Part shown: in pieces, positions 8,925-17,200 of the stretch
How positions within the stretch are numbered: position 1 is the first letter of the stretch
Layout of the letters: each line of letters begins with the position of its first letter
Made by a program: the position numbers and the translations under genes
Notes under the pieces: model-generated
The model's input: only the letters and a program-made list of their open reading frames with translations
Told to the model about the DNA's origin: nothing
Databases searched by the model: none
NCBI GenBank assembly: GCA_900540365.1
Contig: UQFN01000003.1
Location: forward strand, 1 to 64,000
Length of the DNA: 64,000 bases
Direction of reading: 5' to 3'
From: an uncultured Mollicutes bacterium
Lineage (GTDB): Bacteria; Bacillota_I; Bacilli_A; RFN20; CAG-826

Positions 8925-9935
8925 ATGACAAAAGGTAATAAAACTAGATTAATACTAACAGTAATAACTTTAGGGTTATTACCTTTTTCTTTTTTTGTAG
9001 CAAAAGCTTTATATCTTCAAGTTGGTGAAGATATAAATATTAATATTAGTGGTAGTGTAGGAAGTAATACTTATAGTGTTAATTTATATATGCCAGATGG
9101 AAATGGTAATTATACATTAAGTAATACTTATAAGATAGATACTAATTCTAAGATGTCGATTAACGATGTTATTGTTAACAATAACATCGAATTTAATCCA
9201 ATTAATAATTATATATATAATGGATATATTTATAATAGCGAAAGTATAGAAACAACTTACGATTTAACTTCACTTATAAAAAGTAGTATCGATTTATATC
9301 CTGAGTATGTTGGGTATTTTGTTCAAGGATTCCAAGATTCTCGTTACGAACAAAGAAATGGCGATATGATTCAACTTGAGTATCATAGTAATCCTACAGA
9401 TGGTTATAATTTTTCTAGTATTGTTGATTTAGGTACTATGGGCGATAACTATGCTGCTAAAACTTTTAGAGTACAGTATCATACTAATAAAGAAAATGAA
9501 GTTAGTGAGTATGATACATTGCATACTTCTAGTGGAAAATATCAAATTTCATTCAACTCAGAAAATAATAATTCTTCATATTTAAGATATATTGAATTAT
9601 CTATTCCTTCTAATCCTGGTTGGTTGAATGATGGTGCACTTGTTTATGCATATTCTTATGAAGATGGTTCAAAGTGGATTGAGGGAAATAGTAAAAATTT
9701 TTTAAGTATAGGGACAAAGGTACAGGGTACATTAATAAATGGTTATAAATACTCTTTTTTAATAAAACCGCATGAGAAATTTGTTTACTTATTAAGAGTA
9801 AATCCTACTGCAGATACTATTTGGAATCTAAGTAACAGAATGGATTTAAATGAAGCTGGTTATTCTTATCAAAAATATTCTTTTGTGCCTAGCCCTGATT
9901 CAAGCAATACCTGGGATTGGTTTAATCTAGTATGA
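8925..9935 (+). CDS. Membrane-anchored or secreted protein with CBM26-like C-terminal module
   Basis: This 336-residue protein starts 6 bases after the preceding stop with no Shine-Dalgarno site, so translation is probably coupled. A hydrophobic segment (about residues 10-30) is followed by VGEDININISGSVGSN. From about residue 220 on, GWLNDGALVYAYSYEDGSKW, GYKYSFLIKPHEKFVYLLRV and TIWNLSNRMDL follow the pattern of CBM26-type starch-binding modules: aromatic platform, YAY strand and a W-N tail. Its stop overlaps the signal peptidase start by four bases (ATGA). Probable starch-binding surface protein of the SipW locus. Confidence 0.6.
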   Translation: MTKGNKTRLILTVITLGLLPFSFFVAKALYLQVGEDININISGSVGSNTYSVNLYMPDGNGNYTLSNTYKIDTNSKMSINDVIVNNNIEFNPINNYIYNGYIYNSESIETTYDLTSLIKSSIDLYPEYVGYFVQGFQDSRYEQRNGDMIQLEYHSNPTDGYNFSSIVDLGTMGDNYAAKTFRVQYHTNKENEVSEYDTLHTSSGKYQISFNSENNNSSYLRYIELSIPSNPGWLNDGALVYAYSYEDGSKWIEGNSKNFLSIGTKVQGTLINGYKYSFLIKPHEKFVYLLRVNPTADTIWNLSNRMDLNEAGYSYQKYSFVPSPDSSNTWDWFNLV

Positions 9936-10615
9936 AAAAAGTAAAAATTAATTCACAACAAGATTGTAAGAAATTTACTTTAAAAAAGTTTTTTAAAGTA
10001 TTTTTTTCATCATTAATTACAATCTTATTAGCTGGAATAATTGCTTTTGAAGTAGTAGTTATTGTTGATCAAGCTAGTCAATATAATGTAGATTTTGTTT
10101 CGTATCGAATTAGTGTTGTTACCAGTGATTCAATGTCTAGTATTGATCCATCAAATGAAGATAGACTAGAAAATTATAAAGAAAGAATAAACAAAGGTGA
10201 TTTAATCGTAAGTGAAACTAATATTAGTTATGATCATATTAAAATAAACGATGTAATTATTTATTTTAATGGTAAAACATTAGTTTGCCATCGTGTTATT
10301 AATAAATTTATTGAAGATAATAATGAATTTTTAATTACTCAGGGTGATGCAAATAATGTTTCTGATGGGATAATTTCTTTTAAACAAGTTAAAGGAAGAG
10401 TTATCGACGTTATACCTTATATAGGATATGTTAATTTATATTTAACTTCTCCTTATGGGATATTAGCAATTTGTCTAGTTATTTTAATTATAATTATTGC
10501 TTTACTAATTAATGAATTTTTAAAAGCAAAAGAAAATGATAATAAAGATTCAAAAAAATTAGATGTAAGCAATGCTTATATAATAAATGATAGTAAAGGA
10601 GAAAAAACAAAATGA
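9932..10615 (+). CDS. sipW: SipW/ER-type signal peptidase I
   Basis: This 227-residue membrane protein has an N-terminal anchor (about residues 22-46) and a C-terminal one (about 176-195). The catalytic Ser67 lies in TSDSM. The second catalytic position is His120 in VCHRV, where ordinary bacterial enzymes have Lys, and Asp139 lies in QGDAN. The Ser-His arrangement is that of archaeal, ER and Bacillus SipW signal peptidases, which mature TasA-type fibre proteins. Four-base ATGA overlaps on both sides lock it into the operon between its likely substrates and the CBM26 lipoprotein. Confidence 0.88.
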   Translation: MKKVKINSQQDCKKFTLKKFFKVFFSSLITILLAGIIAFEVVVIVDQASQYNVDFVSYRISVVTSDSMSSIDPSNEDRLENYKERINKGDLIVSETNISYDHIKINDVIIYFNGKTLVCHRVINKFIEDNNEFLITQGDANNVSDGIISFKQVKGRVIDVIPYIGYVNLYLTSPYGILAICLVILIIIIALLINEFLKAKENDNKDSKKLDVSNAYIINDSKGEKTK

Positions 10616-13563
10616 AAAAAAGAACTATATTTTTATTAAGTTCGATTCTTTTACTTGGCGGATTAAGTGTAGGTACTTTAACTAGTTGTGGTGATCAACT
10701 AATTGAAAAAGATAGCGTTTACACAATATCTGCTAGCGTTAATGATGATAGTTTAGGAAAAATTACTTTAGAAAAAACAACTGGTAAAGTAGGTGAAGTT
10801 GTTAAATTTAGTATTGATATTACTCCTGGAAGTGATGCTTATGTTAAAGAACTTAAGATTAATGGTAGTAATGTTGATGTTACAACTAGAGAATTTACTC
10901 CACGTAAAGGAACTAATAGTGTTGTTGCTACTTTAGCAGTTGAAGCTCCTGTAGTTGAAACCGGAACAGTTGTAATCGATACTAAAATTGTTAATGGTAC
11001 AGTAAGTGCTGATAAAACTAGTGGTAATGTTGGAGATGTTATTAATTTAACAATTACTCCTAATAGTGGTTATGCAGTTGATACTGTTAAAGCTAACAAC
11101 GTTGCTTTAACAGTTGAAAATAACAAAGCTAGTTTTACTTTAGTTGAAGGTGAAAACTTAGTTACCGCTACTTTTAAAACTATTGGGGAACAAGAAAAAA
11201 CTGGTACTGTTGCTATTGATAAGGGAATTGTTAATGGTAAAGTAACAGCTGATAAAACAGGCGGAGTTGTTGGAGAAATAGTTAATTTAACAGTTACTCC
11301 TGATAGTGGCTTTAAACTTGAAACTCTTAAAGCTAATAATCTTGATTTAGTAGTAGAAAATAATAAAGCTAGTTTTGCTTTAATTGAAGGTGAAAACTTA
11401 GTAACTGCTACATTCGTTGTTGATCAAGTTGAACCTCCAGTTCAAAAAGTAGATACTTTCTATTTTAGCGATTTAAATGGATGGAATGGCTGGGGAAGTG
11501 AAGCTAGAGTATATTTATTTAATGAAGATGGACCAGTTGGTACAGCTTGGCCAGGAGTTGAGATGACTCAATTTAATTATGGAGCTGTAGGCGAAGGAAT
11601 TAATCTTTATAAAGTTGAAGATTTAAACTACACAGGAGCAACTCATATTGTTTTCTCAACTGGATATATCGATAGCAATACTGAAACTTATACCGCTCAA
11701 CATCAAACAATTGATATCGATTTAACTGCAAAAGGTGAAAATAATTATTATCAATTAAATGAAGAAATTACTACTGAATCAGGAAATCGTGGTCAAGGAA
11801 CTTGGTTAGATTTTGCTACTTATGAAGAAACAATTACTGGAACAGTTGTTTTACCTACTGAAGTAGCTAATGGAACAGTTAGCGCTGATAAATTAAGTGG
11901 ATATAGAAATGATCAAATTACTTTAACTTTAACTCCAGATGAAAATTACGAAGTTGATTATGTTAAAGTTAATAACGGTGAAAATTTAACAGTTGTAGAT
12001 AATAAAGTTATATTTGCTTTAGCTAGTGGAGTTAACACTGTTAGTGTAGCTTTTAAAGAAGTATTACCACCAGTAGAAACTGGTACAGTCACAATTGATG
12101 AAACAATTACTAATGGTGTAGTTAGTGCCGATAAACTTACTGGTAATGTTGGCGATACAATTACTTTATCTGTTACTCCTGATGAAGGATATGAATTAGA
12201 AACTTTAAAAGCTAATAATGAAGTTTTAACTGTAAGTGATAACGAAGCTACATTCACTTTAATTAAAGGTGAAAACTTTGTTACAGCAACATTTAAAGAA
12301 ACTGTTGTTGAACCTCCAGTTCAACAAATCGGTACATTCTATTTTAGTGATTTAAATGGCTGGAATAGTTGGGGTAGCGAAGCTCGTGTCTATTTATTTA
12401 ATGAAGATGGTGCTGTTGGTACAGCTTGGCCAGGAACTAAATTAACTCAGTTTAATTATGGTGCTGTTAGCGAAGGCGTAAATCTTTATGTTGTTGAAGA
12501 TTTAGATTACACTGGCGCTACAAACATTGTTTTCTCAACTGGTAGAGTTAATGAAACAACAAGTGAATTTGTTATAGAACATCAAACAATTGATATTGAT
12601 TTAACTACAAAAGGTGAAAATAACTATTATCAATTAACTTCTGAAACAGAAGGACAAGGTGTTGGAACTTGGTTAGACTTTGCAACCTTTGAAGAAACTA
12701 TTGCTGGAACTGTTGTTTTACCTACAGAAGTAGCTAATGGAACAGTTAGTGCTGATAAATTAAGTGGATATAAAAATGATCAAATTACTTTAACCTTAAC
12801 TCCTGATGAAAATTATGAAGTTGATTATGTTAAAGTTAATGATGGTGAAAATTTAGCGGTTGTAGATAATAAAGCTACATTTGCTTTAGCTAGTGGAGTT
12901 AATACTGTTAGTGTTGCATTTAAAGAAGTTGAACAAGAACCACTTCCTCCAGTTCTAGAAGCAGAAACATTCTATTTTAGTGACTTAAATGGATGGAACT
13001 ATGTTGGTAATTATGCCTGGGTATATTTATACAATGAAGAAGGTCCAGTTGGAGAAGCTTGGCCTGGTACTGAAATGACTCAAGTTAATTATGGTGCAGT
13101 CGGTGAAGGTATTAATCTTTATAAAGTAGAAGATTTAGATTATACCGGCGCAACGCATATGGTATTTTCAACAGGATATCAAAATGATACAGAAGGAAAA
13201 GTTGCTCAACATCAAACAGTTGATATTGATTTAACTACAAAAGGTGAAAATAACTATTATCAATTAATTTCTGAATCAGAAGGAAAAGGTGTTGGAACTT
13301 GGTTAGATTTTGCAACCTTTGAAGAAACTATTACTGGAACAGTTGTTTTACCTACTGAAGTAGCTAATGGAACAGTTAGTGCTGATAAATTAAGTGGATA
13401 TAAAAATGATCAAATTACTTTAACCTTAACTCCTGATGAAAATTACGAAGTTGATTATGTTAAAGTTAATGATGGTGAAAATTTAACAGTTGTAAATAAT
13501 AAAGTAACATTTACTTTAGCAAGTGGAGTTAATACTGTTAGTGTTGCATTTAAAAAAATATAA
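10612..13563 (+). CDS. Starch-binding lipoprotein with three CBM26 modules
   Basis: This 983-residue surface lipoprotein has a signal ending GTLTSCGDQ (lipobox Cys26). Beta repeat domains of the Flg_new_2/bacterial-repeat type, with the pattern NGTVSADKTSGNVGD then a GENLVTATF end, lie at about residues 35-270, 406-565, 698-775 and 907-983. Three CBM26-type modules start at about residues 281, 574 and 784, each opening FYFSDLNGWN and carrying a conserved WPG. No catalytic domain is present, so it should hold starch or maltodextrin at the cell surface. AAGGAG precedes the start. Translation ends at a double stop (TAA TGA), and the same frame then continues into a decayed module, so the original protein may have been longer. 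Confidence 0.85.
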   Translation: MKKRTIFLLSSILLLGGLSVGTLTSCGDQLIEKDSVYTISASVNDDSLGKITLEKTTGKVGEVVKFSIDITPGSDAYVKELKINGSNVDVTTREFTPRKGTNSVVATLAVEAPVVETGTVVIDTKIVNGTVSADKTSGNVGDVINLTITPNSGYAVDTVKANNVALTVENNKASFTLVEGENLVTATFKTIGEQEKTGTVAIDKGIVNGKVTADKTGGVVGEIVNLTVTPDSGFKLETLKANNLDLVVENNKASFALIEGENLVTATFVVDQVEPPVQKVDTFYFSDLNGWNGWGSEARVYLFNEDGPVGTAWPGVEMTQFNYGAVGEGINLYKVEDLNYTGATHIVFSTGYIDSNTETYTAQHQTIDIDLTAKGENNYYQLNEEITTESGNRGQGTWLDFATYEETITGTVVLPTEVANGTVSADKLSGYRNDQITLTLTPDENYEVDYVKVNNGENLTVVDNKVIFALASGVNTVSVAFKEVLPPVETGTVTIDETITNGVVSADKLTGNVGDTITLSVTPDEGYELETLKANNEVLTVSDNEATFTLIKGENFVTATFKETVVEPPVQQIGTFYFSDLNGWNSWGSEARVYLFNEDGAVGTAWPGTKLTQFNYGAVSEGVNLYVVEDLDYTGATNIVFSTGRVNETTSEFVIEHQTIDIDLTTKGENNYYQLTSETEGQGVGTWLDFATFEETIAGTVVLPTEVANGTVSADKLSGYKNDQITLTLTPDENYEVDYVKVNDGENLAVVDNKATFALASGVNTVSVAFKEVEQEPLPPVLEAETFYFSDLNGWNYVGNYAWVYLYNEEGPVGEAWPGTEMTQVNYGAVGEGINLYKVEDLDYTGATHMVFSTGYQNDTEGKVAQHQTVDIDLTTKGENNYYQLISESEGKGVGTWLDFATFEETITGTVVLPTEVANGTVSADKLSGYKNDQITLTLTPDENYEVDYVKVNDGENLTVVNNKVTFTLASGVNTVSVAFKKI
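11839..13560 (+). repeat. Near-identical internal repeats in the CBM26 gene
   Basis: A segment of about 220 bases encoding the beta repeat domain occurs at 11839-12060, 12715-12930 and 13335-13560 with very few differences. The CBM26 coding segments between them are also closely similar. The repeats can support recombination that adds or removes modules. Confidence 0.8.
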
Positions 13564-14249
13564 TGAGCAGTTAATCCTGAACCAGAAGACAATTTAAAAA
13601 ATATAATTAAAAATACCTCATTGGTGGAAAAAAATAGTGCCAGTACAAGTATTCAAACATTCTATGAAAATACCGGCTTAGGACCAATTAATGGTTCATT
13701 AGGCGAAGAAATGGAATTGGTTTCTTATAATTCTATAGGCGATTTTAATTATTATAAAGCCGCTATTGATTTAAACGAAGTTTACTGTTTATTAGAGTTG
13801 GATCTAATGAAGGTGTAATTGTTGATTTAGGCGACAATAATTTACTTACAATCGAAGATGTTGAGAAATGGTCTGGTGATGGTAATTATGCTAACTTAGA
13901 AGCTTGCGTTTATGATCCTGCAAGTGATCCACAAATTGTTGATTATGGAACTTACACAATTTATTTTGATCCAAATGGTGTTTGGTCTGAAGAAACTATT
14001 TATTGTTATGCATTTGGTTCAGGTAAAGAAAATGCTGTATTTCCTGGTTTATTAATGGAAAAAGTTGAAGGTACTAATTATAACAGTATTAAAATAGATT
14101 CCGTAGAAAATCAAAAACTAATTTTCTCAAATGGAACTGTTCAAACTGATGATATTGAAATTGATTTTACATTTGGAAATGATGCAAGTGTAGTCGCTAC
14201 ATTAAATGAAGATGCAAAAACAGTAACTTGGAGTCTTTATACAGCTTAA
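13564..14249 (+). pseudogene. Decayed CBM26 lipoprotein C-terminus
   Basis: After the double stop of the 983-residue gene the same frame stays open to 13818 (GDFNYYKAAIDLNEVY). A one-base shift near 13783 then moves the similarity into another frame, FIRVGSNEGVIVDLG on to WSGDGNYANLEACVYDP, a CBM26-type module (YTIYFDPNGVWSEETIY) and the end VTWSLYTA. The intact lipoprotein at 33290-34474 has the same order: FNYWQAI, FIRTGDNG, YGDGNYASVTEGIYDP, a CBM26 module and VEWSLYTA. So this is a homologue broken by stops and one frameshift, either the lost C-terminus of the upstream gene or a fused neighbour. Confidence 0.8.
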
Positions 14250-14270
14250 GTTAATATTAACAATTAAATA

Positions 14271-14296
14271 AGGGTAGAGTTATCTACCCTTTTTTT
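14271..14296 (+). terminator. Terminator of the SipW/CBM26 operon
   Basis: AGGGTAG and CTACCCT form a seven-base stem with a six-base loop, followed by six T. Confidence 0.9.
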
Positions 14297-14321
14297 ATGA
14301 AAACATTTTCATAAATTTTTT

Positions 14322-14389
14322 TTGAAATTAAAAAATATATGATATAATCGTATTTTTTTATTATATGAATTTCGATGTAAGCGTTTTAA
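14322..14389 (+). promoter_or_regulatory. Promoter and downstream cre site of the 52-residue ORF
   Basis: TTGAAA at 14322-14327 and TATAAT at 14343-14348 form a likely promoter with a short 15-base spacer. TGTAAGCGTTTTAA at 14376-14389 matches the cre consensus and would lie about 20 bases into the transcript, a position where a bound CcpA-type repressor blocks elongation. Confidence 0.6.
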
Positions 14390-14450
14390 TTTTCAAAATT
14401 TGCTTCGTAGAATACTTGATTTTATTTAGTTTCTTTTTAAAATATAGGCG

Positions 14451-14471
14451 AGTTAGATAAGAAATCTAACT
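14451..14471 (+). promoter_or_regulatory. Leader hairpin next to the Shine-Dalgarno site
   Basis: AGTTAGAT (14451-14458) and ATCTAACT (14464-14471) form an eight-base stem with a five-base loop. It ends one base before an AAGAGGAGG Shine-Dalgarno site, so it could protect the mRNA 5' region or set ribosome access. Confidence 0.5.
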
Positions 14472-14487
14472 AAGAGGAGGTACTTGT

Positions 14488-14646
14488 ATGATCTTTTATG
14501 AAAACGATAAGAATAGAACTATTAAAGAGTATTCCGTTAAATGTATTGGAAATTATAATTCCATGAGTGGTAATTTTAATCCAATCGCTAGTTGTGCAAT
14601 TGTTAAATTTGATAATAACGAACAAAATAAGGAATACGAATACTAG
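14488..14646 (+). CDS. 52-residue small protein, unknown function
   Basis: A very strong GAGGAGG lies 7 bases before the ATG. The product starts MIFYENDKNRTIKEYSVKCI and continues through GNFNPIASCAIVKF. It has two cysteines, no signal peptide and no membrane segment. It has its own promoter, a cre site, a leader hairpin and a strong terminator, which together argue for a real, regulated single-gene unit. It shows no recognisable family and no double-glycine leader. A cytoplasmic regulatory or structural microprotein of the carbon-controlled regulon is possible but is only inference. Confidence 0.65.
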   Translation: MIFYENDKNRTIKEYSVKCIGNYNSMSGNFNPIASCAIVKFDNNEQNKEYEY

Positions 14647-14668
14647 TTTATATTCTTTGTTTGTTTAA

Positions 14669-14699
14669 AAAAAGAAAGGGTTATTGCCCTTTCTTTTTT
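14669..14699 (+). terminator. Strong terminator after the 52-residue ORF
   Basis: AAAGAAAGGG and CCCTTTCTTT pair around the loop TTATTG, and a T run follows. Because the stem has A and T flanks on both sides it may also work for the convergent minus-strand gene. Confidence 0.9.
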
Positions 14700-14737
14700 A
14701 TTTAAATTTTTAAAAAATAATTGAGTTTTAGATGGTT

Positions 14738-15673
14738 TTATTTAAAAAATGAAGAAAAATATAATTTTTTAACACCGATTTTAAATCCATCAAAATTAAT
14801 GTCATTTATAAATTTATTTAATTCTTTAGCTTTATTATCATCATCTAAATTTGAAAATAATATTTTAGTAATTTCTTTATATTTATTTGAAGAAATTTCA
14901 AATAAATCAATAAAGGAATAATTTCCAATTTGTTCATTAGTTGTTGCATCAAAATAAATTTCATGTTTCAGATTTAAATAATCTTGATTTTGACATTTTT
15001 TCAAAGTTTGATAACTAAATTTATTTATTTCATGATTTTTAAAAAAGAGATTAAATAAAGTCTTTTTGATTTGATATTTTGAATAAACAACTTTAAAAGT
15101 AAATCTCATTCTTTTTAAAGCGATAAAAAAAGTATCTTCATAAAAATTATTTTCATTAAATTTATCTCTAAAATAAGAATAATACATTTTGCTAATAATT
15201 TTTAAATCATCATTTTTTATTTTTAAGGTTTTAGCAGGAGAAATCTTATATTGAAAATAATTTCTAATTAAGACATCAATATTAGATTCAAGTTGGACAT
15301 GGTCTAAAAAATATTTTTTAACTTCTTTTTTATCATCAGTTAAACTAAAACCACTTTTATAAAAAATATATGGATGTGCAGTTGAATCTAATGAATAATG
15401 AGAAATAAATCCTTTAAGATAATTTAATAATATATTTTTATCATCTGAATTTTGTTTTAAAGCATAATTATAAAAACAAATTAAAGTAGAAGTAGGATTC
15501 ATTTTATGTAAAACATTTCCATATTCACAAATTAATTTAGTATTAGGATATTTTTTTAATCCACAAAAATAGAAAAATAAAGGATCTGGACCTTGAGATC
15601 CAATATTTGCTTCTAAAGAGGTAGAGGAATTTAAACTTTGATTAAAAATATAATGAGTTAAAATACTCGGCAT
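14738..15673 (-). CDS. Zinc-dependent phospholipase C-like protein
   Basis: This 311-residue protein opens MPSILTHYIFNQSL, with GSQGPDPLFFY, ISHYSLDSTAHPYI and DHVQLESNID following. These His and Asp clusters are the metal ligands expected of the zinc-dependent phospholipase C/S1-P1 nuclease-like fold (PF00882). No signal peptide is visible, so it probably acts in the cytoplasm. It follows the SDR gene with a one-base gap and shares its transcript. Substrate unknown; members of this family in Firmicutes are largely uncharacterised. Confidence 0.75.
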   Translation of the reverse strand: MPSILTHYIFNQSLNSSTSLEANIGSQGPDPLFFYFCGLKKYPNTKLICEYGNVLHKMNPTSTLICFYNYALKQNSDDKNILLNYLKGFISHYSLDSTAHPYIFYKSGFSLTDDKKEVKKYFLDHVQLESNIDVLIRNYFQYKISPAKTLKIKNDDLKIISKMYYSYFRDKFNENNFYEDTFFIALKRMRFTFKVVYSKYQIKKTLFNLFFKNHEINKFSYQTLKKCQNQDYLNLKHEIYFDATTNEQIGNYSFIDLFEISSNKYKEITKILFSNLDDDNKAKELNKFINDINFDGFKIGVKKLYFSSFFK

Positions 15674-15674
15674 A

Positions 15675-16457
15675 TTATTTATCTTTTTCTTTCATTATCG
15701 AAGCTGCAATATTTGTAACTAATTTACGTGGAACAAATCTTATAGCGAAAAGAAGTAATTTATTTTTAAAACCAATTACACTAATAGTCTTTTTCTTTTT
15801 AAATGCTTTATAAGATAAAACAGCTACTTGTTTAGAAGTCATGGTTTTAATTTTCTCAAATTCATAATGTGATTTAGCAACATTAACGAAATTGCTATCA
15901 AATGGTCCTGGACAAATAGTAGTTAAATGTACATTTGTACCTTTTAATTCACGAGAAATAGCCTCTCCAAGTAATAATAAATAAGCTTTTGTTGCATGAT
16001 ATGTAGACATAAAAGGAGCAGCCATAAATCCAGCAATAGAAGCAATATTCATTATTTGCCCTTCATTATTTTTAAGCATATCTTTTAAATAGAAATGGGT
16101 TAAATATAAAGGAGCATTACAATTTAATTCTGTCATTTTTATTTGACGATCAATATCCATATCTTTAAAGTCAGTACTATCTCCAAAACCACTGCAGTTA
16201 ACTAAATTGTTAATAAACATTCCTTTTTCAGTAGTAAATTCACTAACAAGTTTAAAGTTTTCAGATTTTGATAAATCAACAGTTAAAATTTCTACTTTAA
16301 TTTTAGGGAATTTTTCTTCTAATTCTTTTTTAGCTTCGTTTAAGTGGAGCGTATTACTGCTAACTAAAAACAAATTATTATTATCTTTTGCAAAAAGTTC
16401 AGCTAAATCCTTACCAAGTCCGCTTGCGCCACCAGTAATTAATGTAAATTTATTCAT
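15675..16457 (-). CDS. Short-chain dehydrogenase/reductase
   Basis: The frame is open to 16478, but GAGGTGA sits 6 bases before the ATG at 16457, which gives 260 residues beginning MNKFTLITGG. The nucleotide-binding motif TGGASGLG, the catalytic Ser in NIASIAG and Tyr-Lys in YHATK are intact. It is therefore an active NAD(P)-dependent classical SDR of the DltE/YqjQ-like group. The C-terminal part has a hydrophobic, basic stretch (FAIRFVPRKLV). It is the first gene of a two-gene minus-strand unit. Substrate unknown. Confidence 0.88.
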   Translation of the reverse strand: MNKFTLITGGASGLGKDLAELFAKDNNNLFLVSSNTLHLNEAKKELEEKFPKIKVEILTVDLSKSENFKLVSEFTTEKGMFINNLVNCSGFGDSTDFKDMDIDRQIKMTELNCNAPLYLTHFYLKDMLKNNEGQIMNIASIAGFMAAPFMSTYHATKAYLLLLGEAISRELKGTNVHLTTICPGPFDSNFVNVAKSHYEFEKIKTMTSKQVAVLSYKAFKKKKTISVIGFKNKLLLFAIRFVPRKLVTNIAASIMKEKDK

Positions 16458-16481
16458 ATTGTTCACCTCTATTAACAATAT

Positions 16482-16499
16482 TTTACTTAATTAAGTAAA
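16482..16499. promoter_or_regulatory. Perfect 18-base palindrome, candidate operator
   Basis: TTTACTTAATTAAGTAAA lies between the divergent SDR and AlkD-like genes. It overlaps the likely -35 region of the alkD promoter (TATAAT at 16510-16515) and abuts a TAAAAT on the minus strand that could serve the SDR. Its form is that of a MarR- or TetR-type operator. No matching regulator gene is in the window. Confidence 0.6.
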
Positions 16500-16523
16500 T
16501 AAATTAAATTATAATTTTAAATT

Positions 16524-17183
16524 ATGGATGAACTTTATTTATCTTTATTAAAAGAAGCTTCCTTAGATAAGGAGTTTGCAAAAAGAGTATTAAATACAAA
16601 ATTAGAAGTAATAGGAGTAAAAACACCAATACTTAAAAAAATTGCTAAGGAAAATTTAAATTATAAATTTAATAATATTAAGAATAATCATTATTATGAA
16701 ATGGTTTTCCTTTATTTTTATATTAATTTATTTAATTTAAAAAAAGACATAAATAAACAAATTGAATTTATTAAAAATAATATTAACTTAATAGATTCTT
16801 GGGCAATAGTTGATTCCACTGTTCAACTATTAAAAAATATTGATTTTAAAATAATTAAATATTTAGTTAATGAAGAAGAAGTGTTTTTAAGAAGATATGG
16901 TTATGTTTCAATGCTTAATTTAATTAAGAATAAAAATAACTTAGAAATTATTTTTTCATTAATAGACTCTGATGAAAGATATTATGTTTTAATGGCGGAA
17001 GGATGGCTATTATCTTATGGTCTAATTTTTCATTTTGAGGAGACTTTTGACTTTATTAAAAATAAACAATTTTCTTTAAAAATAAAACAAGTAGCTATTC
17101 AAAAAGCTATTGATTCTTATAGAGTTAGTAGCGAAAATAAATCTAGACTTAAAACTTTAAGAAAAGAGTTAAAAACTAAGTAA
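16524..17183 (+). CDS. AlkD-like DNA alkylation repair protein
   Basis: This 219-residue all-helical protein has the HEAT-like repeat layout of the AlkD family (PF08713): VIGVKTPILKKIAKE near the N-terminus, NLIDSWAIVDST in the centre (the conserved W-x-x-x-D pair that contacts the lesion) and FLRRYGYVSMLNLI after it. Such enzymes excise positively charged alkylated bases such as 3- and 7-methyl purines. A TATAAT ends 8 bases before the ATG and there is no Shine-Dalgarno site, so the transcript is probably leaderless. It may share an operator with the divergent SDR. Confidence 0.85.
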   Translation: MDELYLSLLKEASLDKEFAKRVLNTKLEVIGVKTPILKKIAKENLNYKFNNIKNNHYYEMVFLYFYINLFNLKKDINKQIEFIKNNINLIDSWAIVDSTVQLLKNIDFKIIKYLVNEEEVFLRRYGYVSMLNLIKNKNNLEIIFSLIDSDERYYVLMAEGWLLSYGLIFHFEETFDFIKNKQFSLKIKQVAIQKAIDSYRVSSENKSRLKTLRKELKTK

Positions 17184-17200
17184 TTTTAATAAAAACCTTG

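Noticed and set aside
11958..12257. Open antisense frame inside the CBM26 gene
   Set aside because: It is a shadow of repeated codons in a clearly coding sense strand; no Shine-Dalgarno site or protein-like composition.
10612..13563. Regularly spaced repeats that could suggest a CRISPR array
   Set aside because: The repeats are long, spaced by hundreds of bases and encode in-frame protein modules; there are no cas genes.
13561..13566. Programmed stop read-through joining the CBM26 gene to the segment behind it
   Set aside because: There are two stops in a row and a further frameshift, so read-through would not give a full module; decay is simpler.
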